Shown one piece after another: positions 5,864-15,014 of a stretch of DNA of 40,629 nucleotides. This DNA is from Gammaproteobacteria bacterium (GTDB lineage Bacteria; Pseudomonadota; Gammaproteobacteria; Xanthomonadales; Marinicellaceae). Made by a program: the position numbers and the translations under genes. The first letter of the stretch is position 1, and every line of letters starts with the position of its first letter. The notes beneath the pieces were generated by a model, which was given only the letters and a program-made list of their open reading frames with translations, made no database searches and was not told the origin of the DNA. The stretch spans positions 1 through 40,629 of the forward strand of contig JAJRQG010000018.1 in NCBI GenBank assembly GCA_024280395.1, read 5' to 3'.

Positions 5864-7300
5864 GAACTTTAACATTTCTTCTATCGCAATCTCAATGTCT
5901 TTTTCTGAGGTTCGCCAATTGACAAACGCTGCTCGAATGGCAGATTGCCCCGCAAAAACTGTGGGTGTCATAAAGACTTTGCCTGAATGATTTAATTTGC
6001 TGAGAAACAAGCCTGAGTCTTTGTCTTTATCCGCTAGGGTAAAACAGACCGTGTTTAGGTGAACTGGCGCTAATAGTTCAAAATGTTCGTTATTGATTAT
6101 AAATTCAGCCAATAACATTGCCATGTTTATGCTATTTTCAACAATTTCTTGGTAACCTTGTTTCCCATAAGCTTGTAATGTAAACCAGGCAGGCAAGGCT
6201 TTTAGTCTGCGGGAATTTTCAGGCAGCATATTCAAATAATTAAAATTGTCTTTCGGATCCCCCAAATAGGGAGCATTGGTGTTTTGAAAAGTTTCAACTT
6301 GTGCCAAGCTATGTTTTTCTTGGATAAAGTAGACAGCACTTTCATAAGGCACATTGAGCCATTTATGACAGTCGATGGTAATGCTGTCTGCGTGCTCCCA
6401 ACCGTTTAATAAGTGCTGATGTCGAGGTGAACATGCAGCGAATCCGCCAAAAGCAGCGTCTATGTGCCACCAAAAGTTGTGTTGTTGCTTTAATTGCTTA
6501 ATTTTATTAAAGTCATCAAAGTCTACGGTATTAACGGTACCGGCACTGCTAATTAAGATAAAGGGTTGTCCGTTTAACCGTGATATTTGCTTTTCCAGGT
6601 CCTCAATATCAATGGCCTCACGATTGTGTGACAATGTTTTAACTTTGATTAAATTATTGCTGCCAATACCCAACATAGATAAACATTTAATGGCTGAGGA
6701 GTGAGGAGTTGCGCTAAGCTGTTTTAAATGTCCACTAACGCCTTGTTTAGCGATGTCTGTACCCAATTGTTTGCCCAGCCACTGCCTTGCAACACCCAAA
6801 CAAGTGAAATTGGACTGTGTTGCACCGGTGACGAATCCCCCATTAAAATATTGAGGTAAGGCAAATAAATCTAACATCAATTCAATGGTTTCAAGTTCAA
6901 TGATTGCTGATATATCACCATCACCCGCATTTGTTTGCGTATTTTGATCATACACACTGGCCAGCCAGTCGCCCACAATAGCCGCAGGTGTAGAACCTCC
7001 TGTCACAAATCCCCAATAGCGAGGGCCAGTTGAGGCAACAATGGCAGCATCAAATTTATTCACAAACTGTTCAAGGGCAATCTTTGTACCTAGGCCTTTT
7101 TTAGATAATTCATTATCAATCAGCAACTTAGCAGAACTAGAAGTGTTTCTTTGTTCTATAGAGCTTAAAAATGAAGCGGCCTGTTGTTTGGCCAATTCCA
7201 GCAAGTTGTCAATTTGATGCTTGTCATTGTTTAGTGCCTTGTTTAACATTTTATTTAACCTTTTTTCAGCAAATCCCGATTTGAGAAGTATAATGGACAT
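5858..7300 (-). CDS. PLP-dependent group II amino acid decarboxylase family protein
   Basis: 480 residues in the aromatic-L-amino-acid/glutamate decarboxylase family (fold type I). The PLP-binding lysine is Lys313 in DCHKWLNVPY, and the Asp contacting the pyridine ring is Asp281 in WWHIDAAFGG. GGFVTGATQSNFTCL (about 154-168) is the cofactor phosphate region. The protein should be cytosolic. The substrate cannot be read; related proteins act on tyrosine, tryptophan, DOPA or 2,4-diaminobutyrate. Translation may begin at the second Met (residue 18) rather than the first. The gene is monocistronic and convergent with the sigma factor gene, overlapping its end by six bases. Confidence 0.85.
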   Translation of the reverse strand: MSIILLKSGFAEKRLNKMLNKALNNDKHQIDNLLELAKQQAASFLSSIEQRNTSSSAKLLIDNELSKKGLGTKIALEQFVNKFDAAIVASTGPRYWGFVTGGSTPAAIVGDWLASVYDQNTQTNAGDGDISAIIELETIELMLDLFALPQYFNGGFVTGATQSNFTCLGVARQWLGKQLGTDIAKQGVSGHLKQLSATPHSSAIKCLSMLGIGSNNLIKVKTLSHNREAIDIEDLEKQISRLNGQPFILISSAGTVNTVDFDDFNKIKQLKQQHNFWWHIDAAFGGFAACSPRHQHLLNGWEHADSITIDCHKWLNVPYESAVYFIQEKHSLAQVETFQNTNAPYLGDPKDNFNYLNMLPENSRRLKALPAWFTLQAYGKQGYQEIVENSINMAMLLAEFIINNEHFELLAPVHLNTVCFTLADKDKDSGLFLSKLNHSGKVFMTPTVFAGQSAIRAAFVNWRTSEKDIEIAIEEMLKFL

Positions 7301-7320
7301 AATTTATCCAGTTAACAATT

Positions 7321-8574
7321 ATGAGTGAAAGCGAAATAGATAACAATAAAAACGAAGTAATTGAATCCGAAGTTGATGAACAGCTTGATCAACTTGAAGG
7401 AGAAGTTAAAGATGTAACAAGCAAGAAAGGTTCATTTATGGGTTTCTTGGCCTTTATTTTGTCATTGACCGCATTGACAATCAGCGGATACCTGTACTAT
7501 TTGCAGTATTACACAACATCAGATACCAATGGCAATGAAGAATTGCAATCTTCAATTTCTGGTTTAAAAACCAATACAGAAAAGCAAATTTCACAGCTAA
7601 ATCAATTGATTGCAAAAACTCAGCAAGAAAGCAATCAAATAAATACACAGTTTAAAGCGTTACAAGCGCAAGTTGAACAAGAGAGCAACTCTGAAGATTC
7701 AATTTCTAATGGTGAATCAACAACTCAAACCACAGAGGCTTTTGATGATTCTGTTATTCGGCAGCAAATCACCGAATTAGAAGAAAAATTAGCAGCTCAG
7801 GATAAACTCATTGAACAATTACAAACCCGTTTAGACAACAGTAATTCTCAGAACAATCAATCTCTACAACAATTAAGTTCAGATTTAAAAGTGCAGTTGG
7901 CTAAACAAACCAATAACTTGCCTGTTATATCAGGGTCTGACAGCAGTAAATCTTTGGCAAAGTCTTTGTTGCATGAAGCTTATAGACAGCTCAACATAAA
8001 CGGAAATGTAGCAAGAACTCAAGAGCTACTGAGCAAGACGACAAAACAATTGTCTAATTTAACGGGTCTACGATATGGTCATTTGGCCAATGAACTGGCG
8101 GGTTTTTCTCAGCAACTGGACAATATTAAGCAACCAGATGTTTACTTATTGAAGACGCAAATCAATGAGTTATCTCAACAAACGGGGCAATTGAGTTTCG
8201 TTCAAGCAGAAGAGGTAAAACAAGAAAGCAAAGACACATCTTGGTATAAAAACCTAATAAGCATTAAGAAAGTAGACGAAAATCAATCGCCTAAACTTTC
8301 TCTGAGTGAGCAAATCACCATTAAAAACGTGATTAGCAACCATTATCAGATGTTACAGCTGGCATTGATGAGCAACAACCAACCATTGTGGTTGTCAGAA
8401 ATTGAACAATTGCAAAATTTATTGAATTTACATTTTGCCGATAGTGCACAAGAAATCAACACCCAACTAACCGAGTTACAAAGCACTGACATTAATCCTA
8501 AATTGCCAGATTTGGAGCCATATTTACTAAAATTCAATGCCATTAACAGTGCGAATGAGAATGAGAGCGAGTAA
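7321..8574 (+). CDS. hemX: HemX-family membrane protein
   Basis: 417 residues. An acidic cytoplasmic N-terminus of about 37 residues is followed by one membrane helix (about 38-60, FMGFLAFILSLTALTISGYLYYL) and a long Gln/Ser-rich coiled coil (about 75-190), then a helical C-terminal domain that should face the periplasm. This is the HemX architecture. Despite its frequent annotation as a uroporphyrinogen methyltransferase, no SAM-binding motif is visible. In many gammaproteobacteria hemX and hemY follow hemC and hemD; here only hemX and hemY are present, and the upstream neighbour is an unrelated divergent gene. A TATAAT lies about 30 bases before the ATG. Confidence 0.88.
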   Translation: MSESEIDNNKNEVIESEVDEQLDQLEGEVKDVTSKKGSFMGFLAFILSLTALTISGYLYYLQYYTTSDTNGNEELQSSISGLKTNTEKQISQLNQLIAKTQQESNQINTQFKALQAQVEQESNSEDSISNGESTTQTTEAFDDSVIRQQITELEEKLAAQDKLIEQLQTRLDNSNSQNNQSLQQLSSDLKVQLAKQTNNLPVISGSDSSKSLAKSLLHEAYRQLNINGNVARTQELLSKTTKQLSNLTGLRYGHLANELAGFSQQLDNIKQPDVYLLKTQINELSQQTGQLSFVQAEEVKQESKDTSWYKNLISIKKVDENQSPKLSLSEQITIKNVISNHYQMLQLALMSNNQPLWLSEIEQLQNLLNLHFADSAQEINTQLTELQSTDINPKLPDLEPYLLKFNAINSANENESE

Positions 8575-8577
8575 ACC

Positions 8578-9771
8578 ATGAAAAAGTTAATCACTATCTT
8601 TATCATTATTGGTCTGACCTTGGTGGCGGCTTTTGTCACTCCTTGGTTGATAAAAGACCCTGGAATGGTCAGTATTCAATTGATGGGTTATGAAATCCAA
8701 ATGACGTTTATTGTGGCCTTTGCTCTGTTCATTGCCTGTATCGTGTTGTTTTGGTTGGTGGTGTATTTCTTGCGTTTGCCCAAAAACGTGATGAAGAATA
8801 TGTCGGTTAATCGTTCTCGAAAATCTTTTGCTAAGGGTTTACTGGCCTTGAGTGAAGGCAAATGGAAAATTGCAGAGAAACAGTTGTTGATTTCAACCAA
8901 AAACAGTCTGACACCCGAGCTGGGCTTTATGGCAGCAGCACGTGCAGCTGTGGCGCAAAATAAGTTAGATGCGGCATTTAATTATTTGGATGATGCCGAA
9001 AACAGTACCGATAATCCACTGACCGTTGATTTAACCCGTTGTGAATTGTGGGTAAAAATAGGCGATTATGACAAAGCCATGAATTTACTGAATCGCATCT
9101 TGAAAAGTTATCCGAACAATCCCAGAGCTTTACATTTGATGACTCAAGCCAGTCAAAACTCAGGGCAATGGCAACGCCTGCGTGAGATATTGCCCAGAGT
9201 TGAAAAACTGGCGATTCTTCCACAAGAAAAAGTCGCTTTGCTGACACAACAATCCATTGCCCAGCAATTGGAATTTGCCGAATCTGAAACGCAATTGCTT
9301 GACACTTGGAACAGTTTAAACAAACAACAAAAAAGCGAATATAATTATATTTTAGCCTATTCGCAAACGGGTTTAAAATTAGGCTTAACTGAACAGGTGG
9401 CAAAATTAACCGAAAATTCCTTGAATAAAGATTTTTCTGAACCCTTGTTGTCTATTTGGAGCCAGTTGAATCTTGATGACAGCCACAAAACCAAAACAGC
9501 AGAAAAGTGGTTAAAAAAACACCCAGAAAATGCTCAATTACTGAGCATCCTTGGACAGCTGTGTTTAAAAAATAAGCTATGGGGCAAAGCCCAATCCTAT
9601 TTGCAAAAAAGCCTAGAAATAAATCCAAATGCACAGACCTACAAATTGATGGCACAATACTTTGATGCAGTAGGCGAACCCGACAATGCACTTGAGGCTT
9701 ATAAACAAGCAGAAGGAACCAGCAGTCAATTGGTTTTGATTGATGATTCTTCTAAGAAGGAGATTTCCTAG
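8578..9771 (+). CDS. hemY: HemY-family TPR membrane protein
   Basis: 397 residues. Two membrane helices occupy about 3-24 and 42-66, and the HemY N-terminal signature follows (VNRSRKSFAKGLLALSEGKWKIAEKQLL, about 79-106). The rest is helical TPR repeats, for example NAQLLSILGQLCLKNKLWGKAQSYLQKSLEINPNA near 320. This is the proteobacterial TPR protein HemY, not the protoporphyrinogen oxidase of the same name. Its role is unproven; it is thought to organise late heme biosynthesis enzymes at the membrane. It starts three bases after the hemX stop, so the two form one operon. Its end overlaps the convergent comF gene by about 20 bases. Confidence 0.9.
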   Translation: MKKLITIFIIIGLTLVAAFVTPWLIKDPGMVSIQLMGYEIQMTFIVAFALFIACIVLFWLVVYFLRLPKNVMKNMSVNRSRKSFAKGLLALSEGKWKIAEKQLLISTKNSLTPELGFMAAARAAVAQNKLDAAFNYLDDAENSTDNPLTVDLTRCELWVKIGDYDKAMNLLNRILKSYPNNPRALHLMTQASQNSGQWQRLREILPRVEKLAILPQEKVALLTQQSIAQQLEFAESETQLLDTWNSLNKQQKSEYNYILAYSQTGLKLGLTEQVAKLTENSLNKDFSEPLLSIWSQLNLDDSHKTKTAEKWLKKHPENAQLLSILGQLCLKNKLWGKAQSYLQKSLEINPNAQTYKLMAQYFDAVGEPDNALEAYKQAEGTSSQLVLIDDSSKKEIS

Positions 9772-10450
9772 CAAAAACCATCACTTTGACATCTTTTGCA
9801 CCTGTTTTTATTAAGGTTTTAGCACACTCTTGCAAAGTATTGCCTGTTGTCATTACATCGTCAATTAAGATGATGTGTTTATGAATCAAATCTCCATTTA
9901 GTGCAAAGGCATTTTTGACATTTTTTGCCCGTTGTTTGAACTTCAACTGGGCTTGCATCTCAGTATTTTTGTTTCTAATCAGGCTGGTATCAATTTCTTT
10001 GTTGGTTAATTTTGCCAATTCTTTTACTATTTCATAGGCCTGGTTATAACCCCGTTTTCTTAACCGAGTTTTGTGTAATGGAACAGACATTAGCACATAT
10101 TTTTTATCCACTTTATTAATGATGGGTACCATCAATTCAGCAAATATTTTGGAATACAATATTTTTTGTCCAAATTTTAACGCCATCGCCCATTTATCAA
10201 CGGGTGCGAGGTATTCGCATACAGAGAAAGTTTGACTAAAAGCTGGTGGTTTACTGATACAACCGCCACAGAGTTTTTGTTCATTTTTCAATTCAACCCC
10301 GCATTGATTACAACTGTATTCAGGATGTGACAACAACGACAAACAACCTCCACAAATAGAAGGGTATTTTTCGGTTTTATTGTGACAAATTAAACATTGA
10401 TTCAAGGTTTCGTTCCAAAATGTTAGAATAACGATTTTTAATATTAACAC
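9752..10450 (-). CDS. comF: ComF family phosphoribosyltransferase-like protein
   Basis: 232 residues. The N-terminal third holds four CxxC pairs (about 19/22, 33/36, 47/50 and 61/64), a double zinc ribbon. The C-terminal part is a type I phosphoribosyltransferase fold with the PRPP loop IILIDDVMTTGNT. In competent bacteria ComF helps single-stranded DNA entry during transformation; in E. coli the homologue is GntX/YhgH. With dprA also in the window, natural competence is possible but unproven. The listed start is GTG only two bases from the divergent bioC ATG. A TTG at 10403-10405, three residues before the first Cys, is an alternative. Confidence 0.88.
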   Translation of the reverse strand: MLILKIVILTFWNETLNQCLICHNKTEKYPSICGGCLSLLSHPEYSCNQCGVELKNEQKLCGGCISKPPAFSQTFSVCEYLAPVDKWAMALKFGQKILYSKIFAELMVPIINKVDKKYVLMSVPLHKTRLRKRGYNQAYEIVKELAKLTNKEIDTSLIRNKNTEMQAQLKFKQRAKNVKNAFALNGDLIHKHIILIDDVMTTGNTLQECAKTLIKTGAKDVKVMVFARKSPS

Positions 10451-10452
10451 GT

Positions 10453-11280
10453 ATGCCTTTAGAATACGAAGCTATCCGAAAATCATTTAATGACATAGCT
10501 AACCAGTACGAAGCAAACGCAGTTCTTCAAAAAGAAGTGTTGTTCCGTTTGCTGGAAAGATTGGATGATGAACAAAAACTGGACGCCAAATTAAAGCCTA
10601 CACATATTGTTGATTTGGGTTGTGGGACAGGTTGGGCTATACCCGAACTGTTAAAATTGTTTCCTGATGTCAAAATTTCTGCCTTAGACTTTTCTCAATC
10701 CATGTTAAATGAAATTCCAAAGAATAACTCTGTAGAAACTATTGTGGGCGATGTGCATGATCTGCCTTTTGACGACAACTCGGTGGATGTTGTTTGTTCC
10801 AACATGCTTTTACATTGGAGCAATGAACAAGATGCCTTCAGCGAGGCCATGCGCGTGTTAAAGCCTGATGGTTTGTTGATCATGAGTTGCTTGGGTGAAA
10901 CTTCTTTGGTTGAGCTGAAACAGGCCTGGTTGAATGTTGATAAGAATAGTCATGTACATGATTTTCCCGCGTTACATAATTTGGGCGATGATTTGTTGAC
11001 AAAAGGCTTTAGCGAGGTAGTGGTGAATGCTGAAATCATTACTTTAACCTATAAAAACATTATAGCTTTGATGAAAGACATCAAAGCTTCAGGGGGTCAT
11101 AATGTCAATGAAAATAGAAAAAAAGGTTTGATGAGCCGATCTCAAATGGTTTTGTTAGAAAAAGGCTATGAAGTTTTCCGTGAAGATCAAAGGTTGCCAG
11201 CCAGTTATGAGATTGTGTATTTGCGGGCTAAGAAGCCAAAAATAAAAGAGAGAATCGATTTGGCCATTCACGAATCTTGA
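10453..11280 (+). CDS. bioC: Malonyl-ACP O-methyltransferase BioC
   Basis: 275 residues of class I SAM-dependent methyltransferase. Motif I is VDLGCGTGW (about 53-61), followed by the ALDFSQSML acidic strand and GDVHDLPFDDNSVDVVCSNMLLHW. The BioC C-terminal pattern (ALMKDIKASGGHNV and later LPASYEIVYLRA) separates it from generic methyltransferases. BioC methylates malonyl-ACP so that the fatty acid synthase can build pimeloyl-ACP for biotin. No other biotin gene is in the window. A -10-like TAGAAT lies at 10424-10429, inside the 5' end of the divergent comF gene. Confidence 0.88.
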   Translation: MPLEYEAIRKSFNDIANQYEANAVLQKEVLFRLLERLDDEQKLDAKLKPTHIVDLGCGTGWAIPELLKLFPDVKISALDFSQSMLNEIPKNNSVETIVGDVHDLPFDDNSVDVVCSNMLLHWSNEQDAFSEAMRVLKPDGLLIMSCLGETSLVELKQAWLNVDKNSHVHDFPALHNLGDDLLTKGFSEVVVNAEIITLTYKNIIALMKDIKASGGHNVNENRKKGLMSRSQMVLLEKGYEVFREDQRLPASYEIVYLRAKKPKIKERIDLAIHES

Positions 11281-11321
11281 AAATTTCATGAGAGTTTAAA
11301 TAAGAAAAAAGGTCAATACCT

Positions 11322-12692
11322 ATGAAAAGAACATTCAGCATTTTTATATTGCCTCTAGTAGTCTTGATTGCATGCAATAAACAATTGAAACCAGACTTGG
11401 CAAAATTATACAAGACCACATACATTTCGGATAGCACGCCTGTACCAGTTATTTTAATTCATGGCATTATGGGCAGTAAATTACGCAATAAAAACAACCT
11501 CAAAGAATTGTGGTTTGGCAGTTTGTCCAATTTGATTTTTTCCAATTACAACAATATTGGCCTAAAGATAAATCCATTGACTTTAGACCCAGTTTCCACA
11601 GGTGTGGAGCCTTTTGATATAGCAGATAAAGCGGCGGGTACGGATTATTACCACTCGATTATTCAAACACTTCAGCAATATGGAGGCTATAAGTTAACCC
11701 CTATTGGTGAAGAGGTGAGAGATGAGCAGCGCAGATTGTATGTTTTCACTTATGATTGGCGCCAAGACAATGTCAAGAGTGCAAAAAAGTTGCATCAATT
11801 CATTCAAGAAATAAAAAAGAGCTATGCCAAACCAGATTTGAAAGTAGATTTGGTGGCTCACTCCATGGGTGGATTAGTGAGTCGCTATTATTTGCGCTAT
11901 GGTAATGTTGACGTGTTGAATGACAATGATTTCCCCGTTAATCTTTTGGGCGCAAAAAATGTACGCAAAGTCGTGTTGTTAGGCACACCTAATTTGGGTT
12001 CGGTTGGTTCGGTTGAATCTTTTATCACGGGATTACAAATTGGTTTAAGAAAAATTCCTACCGAAGTATTGGCGACCATGCCCAGTGTTTATCAATTGTT
12101 TCCACACAGCATTAATAATTGGCTAATCAACATTGATGGTAAAGAATTACAACGAGATGTCTTTGACAGCAATATTTGGGAGACTTTCCAGTGGTCAATT
12201 TATGATCCAAAAGTACAAAAGAGAGTTTTGAAGCAATTTGATGAACCACAACAAGGCCAAGATTATCTGGTTACTTTAAAAAAATATTTCCACAAGCATT
12301 TAGAAAGGGCCAGAAGGTTTTTATGGTCGCTGTCTGTGCCGATTGAAAATCCAGGCTATAAGATAGTTGTGATGGGTGGAGACTGTAGCATGACTACAGC
12401 CAGGTTGTTGGTAGAGGAGGTCGATGGTTATTCAATAACAAGATTGAAACCCTCTCAAATTAAAAATCCTAAAGCAGGTGTTGACTATGAAAATCTTATG
12501 TTAGAACCTGGAGATGGCACGGTCACAAAGGCTTCTTTATTAGCCAGAGATGTATTGGATCCAACTGCGCCAAGACATGAATACAGTTTTTTTCCTTTGG
12601 ATTATCCTTATTTTTTGTGCGAAGATCACAGTACATTGACCACCAACATCAATTTTGAAGACAATCTTTTGCATATATTATTATCAAATTAA
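11322..12692 (+). CDS. LCAT/PGAP1-like alpha/beta-hydrolase lipoprotein
   Basis: 456 residues. The signal peptide ends in VLIAC, with Cys about 18, so this is probably an outer or inner membrane lipoprotein. The hydrolase core shows the oxyanion loop VILIHGIMGSKL (about 43-54) and the nucleophile elbow VAHSMGG, with Ser about 181. Likely acid and base are Asp in GDGTVT and His in EDHSTLT near the C-terminus. The pattern resembles lecithin:cholesterol acyltransferase family enzymes (PF02450), which act on phospholipid or sterol esters. The substrate cannot be predicted. It stands alone between bioC and a convergent operon. Confidence 0.82.
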   Translation: MKRTFSIFILPLVVLIACNKQLKPDLAKLYKTTYISDSTPVPVILIHGIMGSKLRNKNNLKELWFGSLSNLIFSNYNNIGLKINPLTLDPVSTGVEPFDIADKAAGTDYYHSIIQTLQQYGGYKLTPIGEEVRDEQRRLYVFTYDWRQDNVKSAKKLHQFIQEIKKSYAKPDLKVDLVAHSMGGLVSRYYLRYGNVDVLNDNDFPVNLLGAKNVRKVVLLGTPNLGSVGSVESFITGLQIGLRKIPTEVLATMPSVYQLFPHSINNWLINIDGKELQRDVFDSNIWETFQWSIYDPKVQKRVLKQFDEPQQGQDYLVTLKKYFHKHLERARRFLWSLSVPIENPGYKIVVMGGDCSMTTARLLVEEVDGYSITRLKPSQIKNPKAGVDYENLMLEPGDGTVTKASLLARDVLDPTAPRHEYSFFPLDYPYFLCEDHSTLTTNINFEDNLLHILLSN

Positions 12693-12694
12693 TA

Positions 12695-12756
12695 TTAAGG
12701 AAACTCTGATTAATAGAAAATTCTCAGGCTTTCTTATGATACAAGAGCTTCCTTAA
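12695..12756. repeat. Long inverted repeat between convergent genes
   Basis: TTAAGGAAACTC (12695-12706) pairs with GAGCTTCCTTAA (12745-12756), 11 of 12 positions, enclosing a smaller AGAAA/TTTCT stem. It covers the gap between the LCAT-like gene and the TauE-like gene, and overlaps the latter's stop codon. No T-tract follows on either strand, so it may stabilise 3' ends or block read-through rather than act as a standard terminator. Confidence 0.4.
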
Positions 12757-13463
12757 GGAATACAGCTGTCTAAAAATGCCAAAATAGGTGTAAATACAGA
12801 ATTGTTGGGGATTAATTCGTGACTAAACCAGGGTGAAATTAAACTCCAAAGACCAATAACCACGATAAAAGTGCCCGCACCAAAACGCAATGATTTTGAT
12901 TGTGCAAATTTTTGCCATTGGTTAATCATTCCTGCGGCGACAAACATGGACGGCAATGTACCCAGGCCGAAGGCAAACATAAATAGACCTCCATTTAGGG
13001 TTTTGCCTGTAGTTGCAGCAGCAATTAAGACTCCATATAGTAGGCCGCAAGGAATGAGCCCCCAAACGATGCCTTTACCAAGATGTGCGATGGCTGAGTT
13101 TTGTTTGTTAAGAATCGTTAGTTGTTTTTTGGCTTTTGTCCATATTAGATTAGATGAGAAAAAAGAATGTAAACTACTCTTGTTGAGTAGGATGCGTATA
13201 CCTAGGAAAACCAATACTAAACCTAAAATACTTCGAATCCAGAATCCAATTTGCGCAATAGGCAGACTAATTGCCAAGCCTTTTACTACACCTGCAAAAA
13301 TCAAACCCAAAAAAGTATAAGTAAGAATACGGCCGAAATTAATCAATAAAATACTGGCCACACTGGGGCTGTTTTTACAAAAAACACCACACAAACCACC
13401 ACACATAGCCAAGCAATGTACACTTGAAAATAACCCAATCAAAAACGGCGTGATTAAGTCCAT
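12753..13463 (-). CDS. TauE/SafE-like (UreH-type) membrane protein linked to CcoS
   Basis: 236 residues with about six or seven membrane helices. The N-terminus reads MDLITPFLIGLFSSVHCLAMCGG; the H-x3-MCGG motif, with the GGLCGVFC Cys following, is typical of the DsbD_2/UreH-like family found beside cbb3 oxidase assembly genes. These proteins are annotated as sulfite exporters, but a role in copper or thiol handling during cytochrome oxidase assembly is as plausible. It starts four bases after the ccoS stop and is the last gene of the long minus-strand operon. Confidence 0.78.
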   Translation of the reverse strand: MDLITPFLIGLFSSVHCLAMCGGLCGVFCKNSPSVASILLINFGRILTYTFLGLIFAGVVKGLAISLPIAQIGFWIRSILGLVLVFLGIRILLNKSSLHSFFSSNLIWTKAKKQLTILNKQNSAIAHLGKGIVWGLIPCGLLYGVLIAAATTGKTLNGGLFMFAFGLGTLPSMFVAAGMINQWQKFAQSKSLRFGAGTFIVVIGLWSLISPWFSHELIPNNSVFTPILAFLDSCIP

Positions 13464-13467
13464 TGGC

Positions 13468-13647
13468 TCATTCTTCTTCTTGAGAGGAGGAATGATATTT
13501 GATGTGGTCTTTGTTGTCTTCTAAAATAGAATAAGCTGGAGTATCTAGGTCGTCAAATTGATTGTTTTTAACCGCCCAAAAAAATGCCCAAACAGCAAAA
13601 CCAACCAACATAAGACTCATAGTGACCAATACGAAAACAATGCTCAT
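13468..13647 (-). CDS. ccoS: Cbb3-type cytochrome oxidase assembly protein CcoS
   Basis: 59 residues, MSIVFVLVTMSLMLVGFAVW onward. One membrane helix is followed by the CcoS signature FFWAVKNNQFDDLDTPAYSIL (about 22-42) and a short acidic tail. CcoS is needed for cofactor insertion into cbb3 oxidase. The length matches the family (about 50-70). The ATG overlaps the waaA stop (ATGA), and the TauE-like gene follows after four bases. Finding ccoS with no ccoG, ccoH or ccoI next to it is unusual; the rest of the oxidase genes should lie elsewhere in the genome. Confidence 0.87.
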   Translation of the reverse strand: MSIVFVLVTMSLMLVGFAVWAFFWAVKNNQFDDLDTPAYSILEDNKDHIKYHSSSQEEE

Positions 13648-15008
13648 GACGCAAGCCTTTTTGTTTTTTTGGTGAGTTCTTCTTTAGGAATAACATATTT
13701 ACGCGATTGCATATTTTTATCCAAAGGCTCATTGTGCATAGCATTGGCAATCAATTTCATGGTTAAAGCAACTGCTCCTCGGTTTTCTTGTACTAACTTT
13801 GAGGCCGCACTGCCCATTTTCGTTCTTGTTTTTGGGTTTTCAATCAGTTCCTGCATATTGTCAATGATATCATCTGCAGTTTTGACCAATCGAGAACCGC
13901 CGCAATTGTGTAGAAGTTGAGTGATTTCAGCAAAGTTATGTGTGTGAGGCCCTACCAATACAGGCAAATTAAAAACGGCTGCTTCTAGTACATTGTGGCC
14001 ACCAATATTGGCGATTGAACCACCCACAAAAGCGATATCAGAGGCTGCATAAAATTCCAACATCTCACCCATAGTATCGACAATAAACACGTCAGCATTG
14101 ATGTCATACAATCCACAAACACTCCTTAATTGTGTATTAAAGCCTTTCTGAATACAGGCCTGAGTAGTGGTTTGAAATCTTTCTGGGTGTCTTGGAACAA
14201 TGATTAACAACAGTTTTGGGTATTTTCTTTTAAGAAAATCATAGGCGTCTAATATTTCTTTTTCATCTTCTTGGTGGGTACTTGCCGCAATCCAGATTAA
14301 ATGATTTTTTGCACAATGTTTTCGAATTTCAAGGCCTTTGTCTATGATTTCATCTTCTATAATAATATCAAATTTTAAACTGCCAACTACATAGATTTTA
14401 TCGGCATCACAACCCAGTCTTATCATTCTTTGTGCATCAGTTTTGGTTTGTGCTGCAACAAACTTGGTATTATTTACTGCCATGGTTGCCAAAGACTGCA
14501 CCCATTTATAGCCTTTGAGAGACAGTTCTGACAAACGGGCGTTGGCCACAACAATGGGAATGCCACGTTTTTTACAAAATCTAAATAGGTTGGGCCAAAT
14601 TTCGGTTTCCATAACTACCGCTAAATCAGGTTTTATCTTTTTTAAAAAACGATTCACTGCGCCAGATAAATCATAAGGTAAATAGAGGTGGAAAACTGTA
14701 TTTCCAAATATTTGCTGTACCCGATCTGATCCAGTTGGTGTTACTGTGGTGATGACGAAGTCGTGGTCTTCATATTTTTCCATTAATGCTTTAATCAACG
14801 GAATGGCAGCATTTACCTCTCCCACAGAAACGGCATGAATTAATATTGATTTTTTGAATCTTGGGTTGGGGAAAACACCAAATCTTTCTCTCCAACGGCG
14901 AAAATATGCAGGTGCTTTAATGCCTCGACTGGCCAGACGAAACAATACAACAGGTGTAAGCAAGAATGTTGCTATAGAATATAAGCGGCTTTTAATTTCT
15001 AAATTCAA
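13644..15008 (-). CDS. waaA: 3-deoxy-D-manno-octulosonic acid (Kdo) transferase
   Basis: 454 residues of WaaA/KdtA, the inner-membrane-associated GT-B glycosyltransferase that adds Kdo from CMP-Kdo to lipid IVA. An N-terminal hydrophobic anchor (about 8-26) precedes KAPAYFRRWRERFG. The GEVNAA motif around 65 contains the catalytic Glu, and METEIWPNLF and FVGGSIANIGGHNVLEAA are further family signatures. The length is slightly above the usual 420-430, with a charged C-terminal extension ending KKTKRLAS. The start is TTG at 15006-15008, six bases after the tsaC stop. It supplies the Kdo2 acceptor needed by the LpxL-type acyltransferase at 200-1066. Confidence 0.94.
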   Translation of the reverse strand: MNLEIKSRLYSIATFLLTPVVLFRLASRGIKAPAYFRRWRERFGVFPNPRFKKSILIHAVSVGEVNAAIPLIKALMEKYEDHDFVITTVTPTGSDRVQQIFGNTVFHLYLPYDLSGAVNRFLKKIKPDLAVVMETEIWPNLFRFCKKRGIPIVVANARLSELSLKGYKWVQSLATMAVNNTKFVAAQTKTDAQRMIRLGCDADKIYVVGSLKFDIIIEDEIIDKGLEIRKHCAKNHLIWIAASTHQEDEKEILDAYDFLKRKYPKLLLIIVPRHPERFQTTTQACIQKGFNTQLRSVCGLYDINADVFIVDTMGEMLEFYAASDIAFVGGSIANIGGHNVLEAAVFNLPVLVGPHTHNFAEITQLLHNCGGSRLVKTADDIIDNMQELIENPKTRTKMGSAASKLVQENRGAVALTMKLIANAMHNEPLDKNMQSRKYVIPKEELTKKTKRLAS

Positions 15009-15014
15009 AATAAT

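Noticed and set aside
5864-5890. GGAACTTTAAC motif after the sigma factor as an ECF promoter
   Set aside because: It lies inside the 3' end of the convergent decarboxylase gene and leads to no gene on the plus strand.
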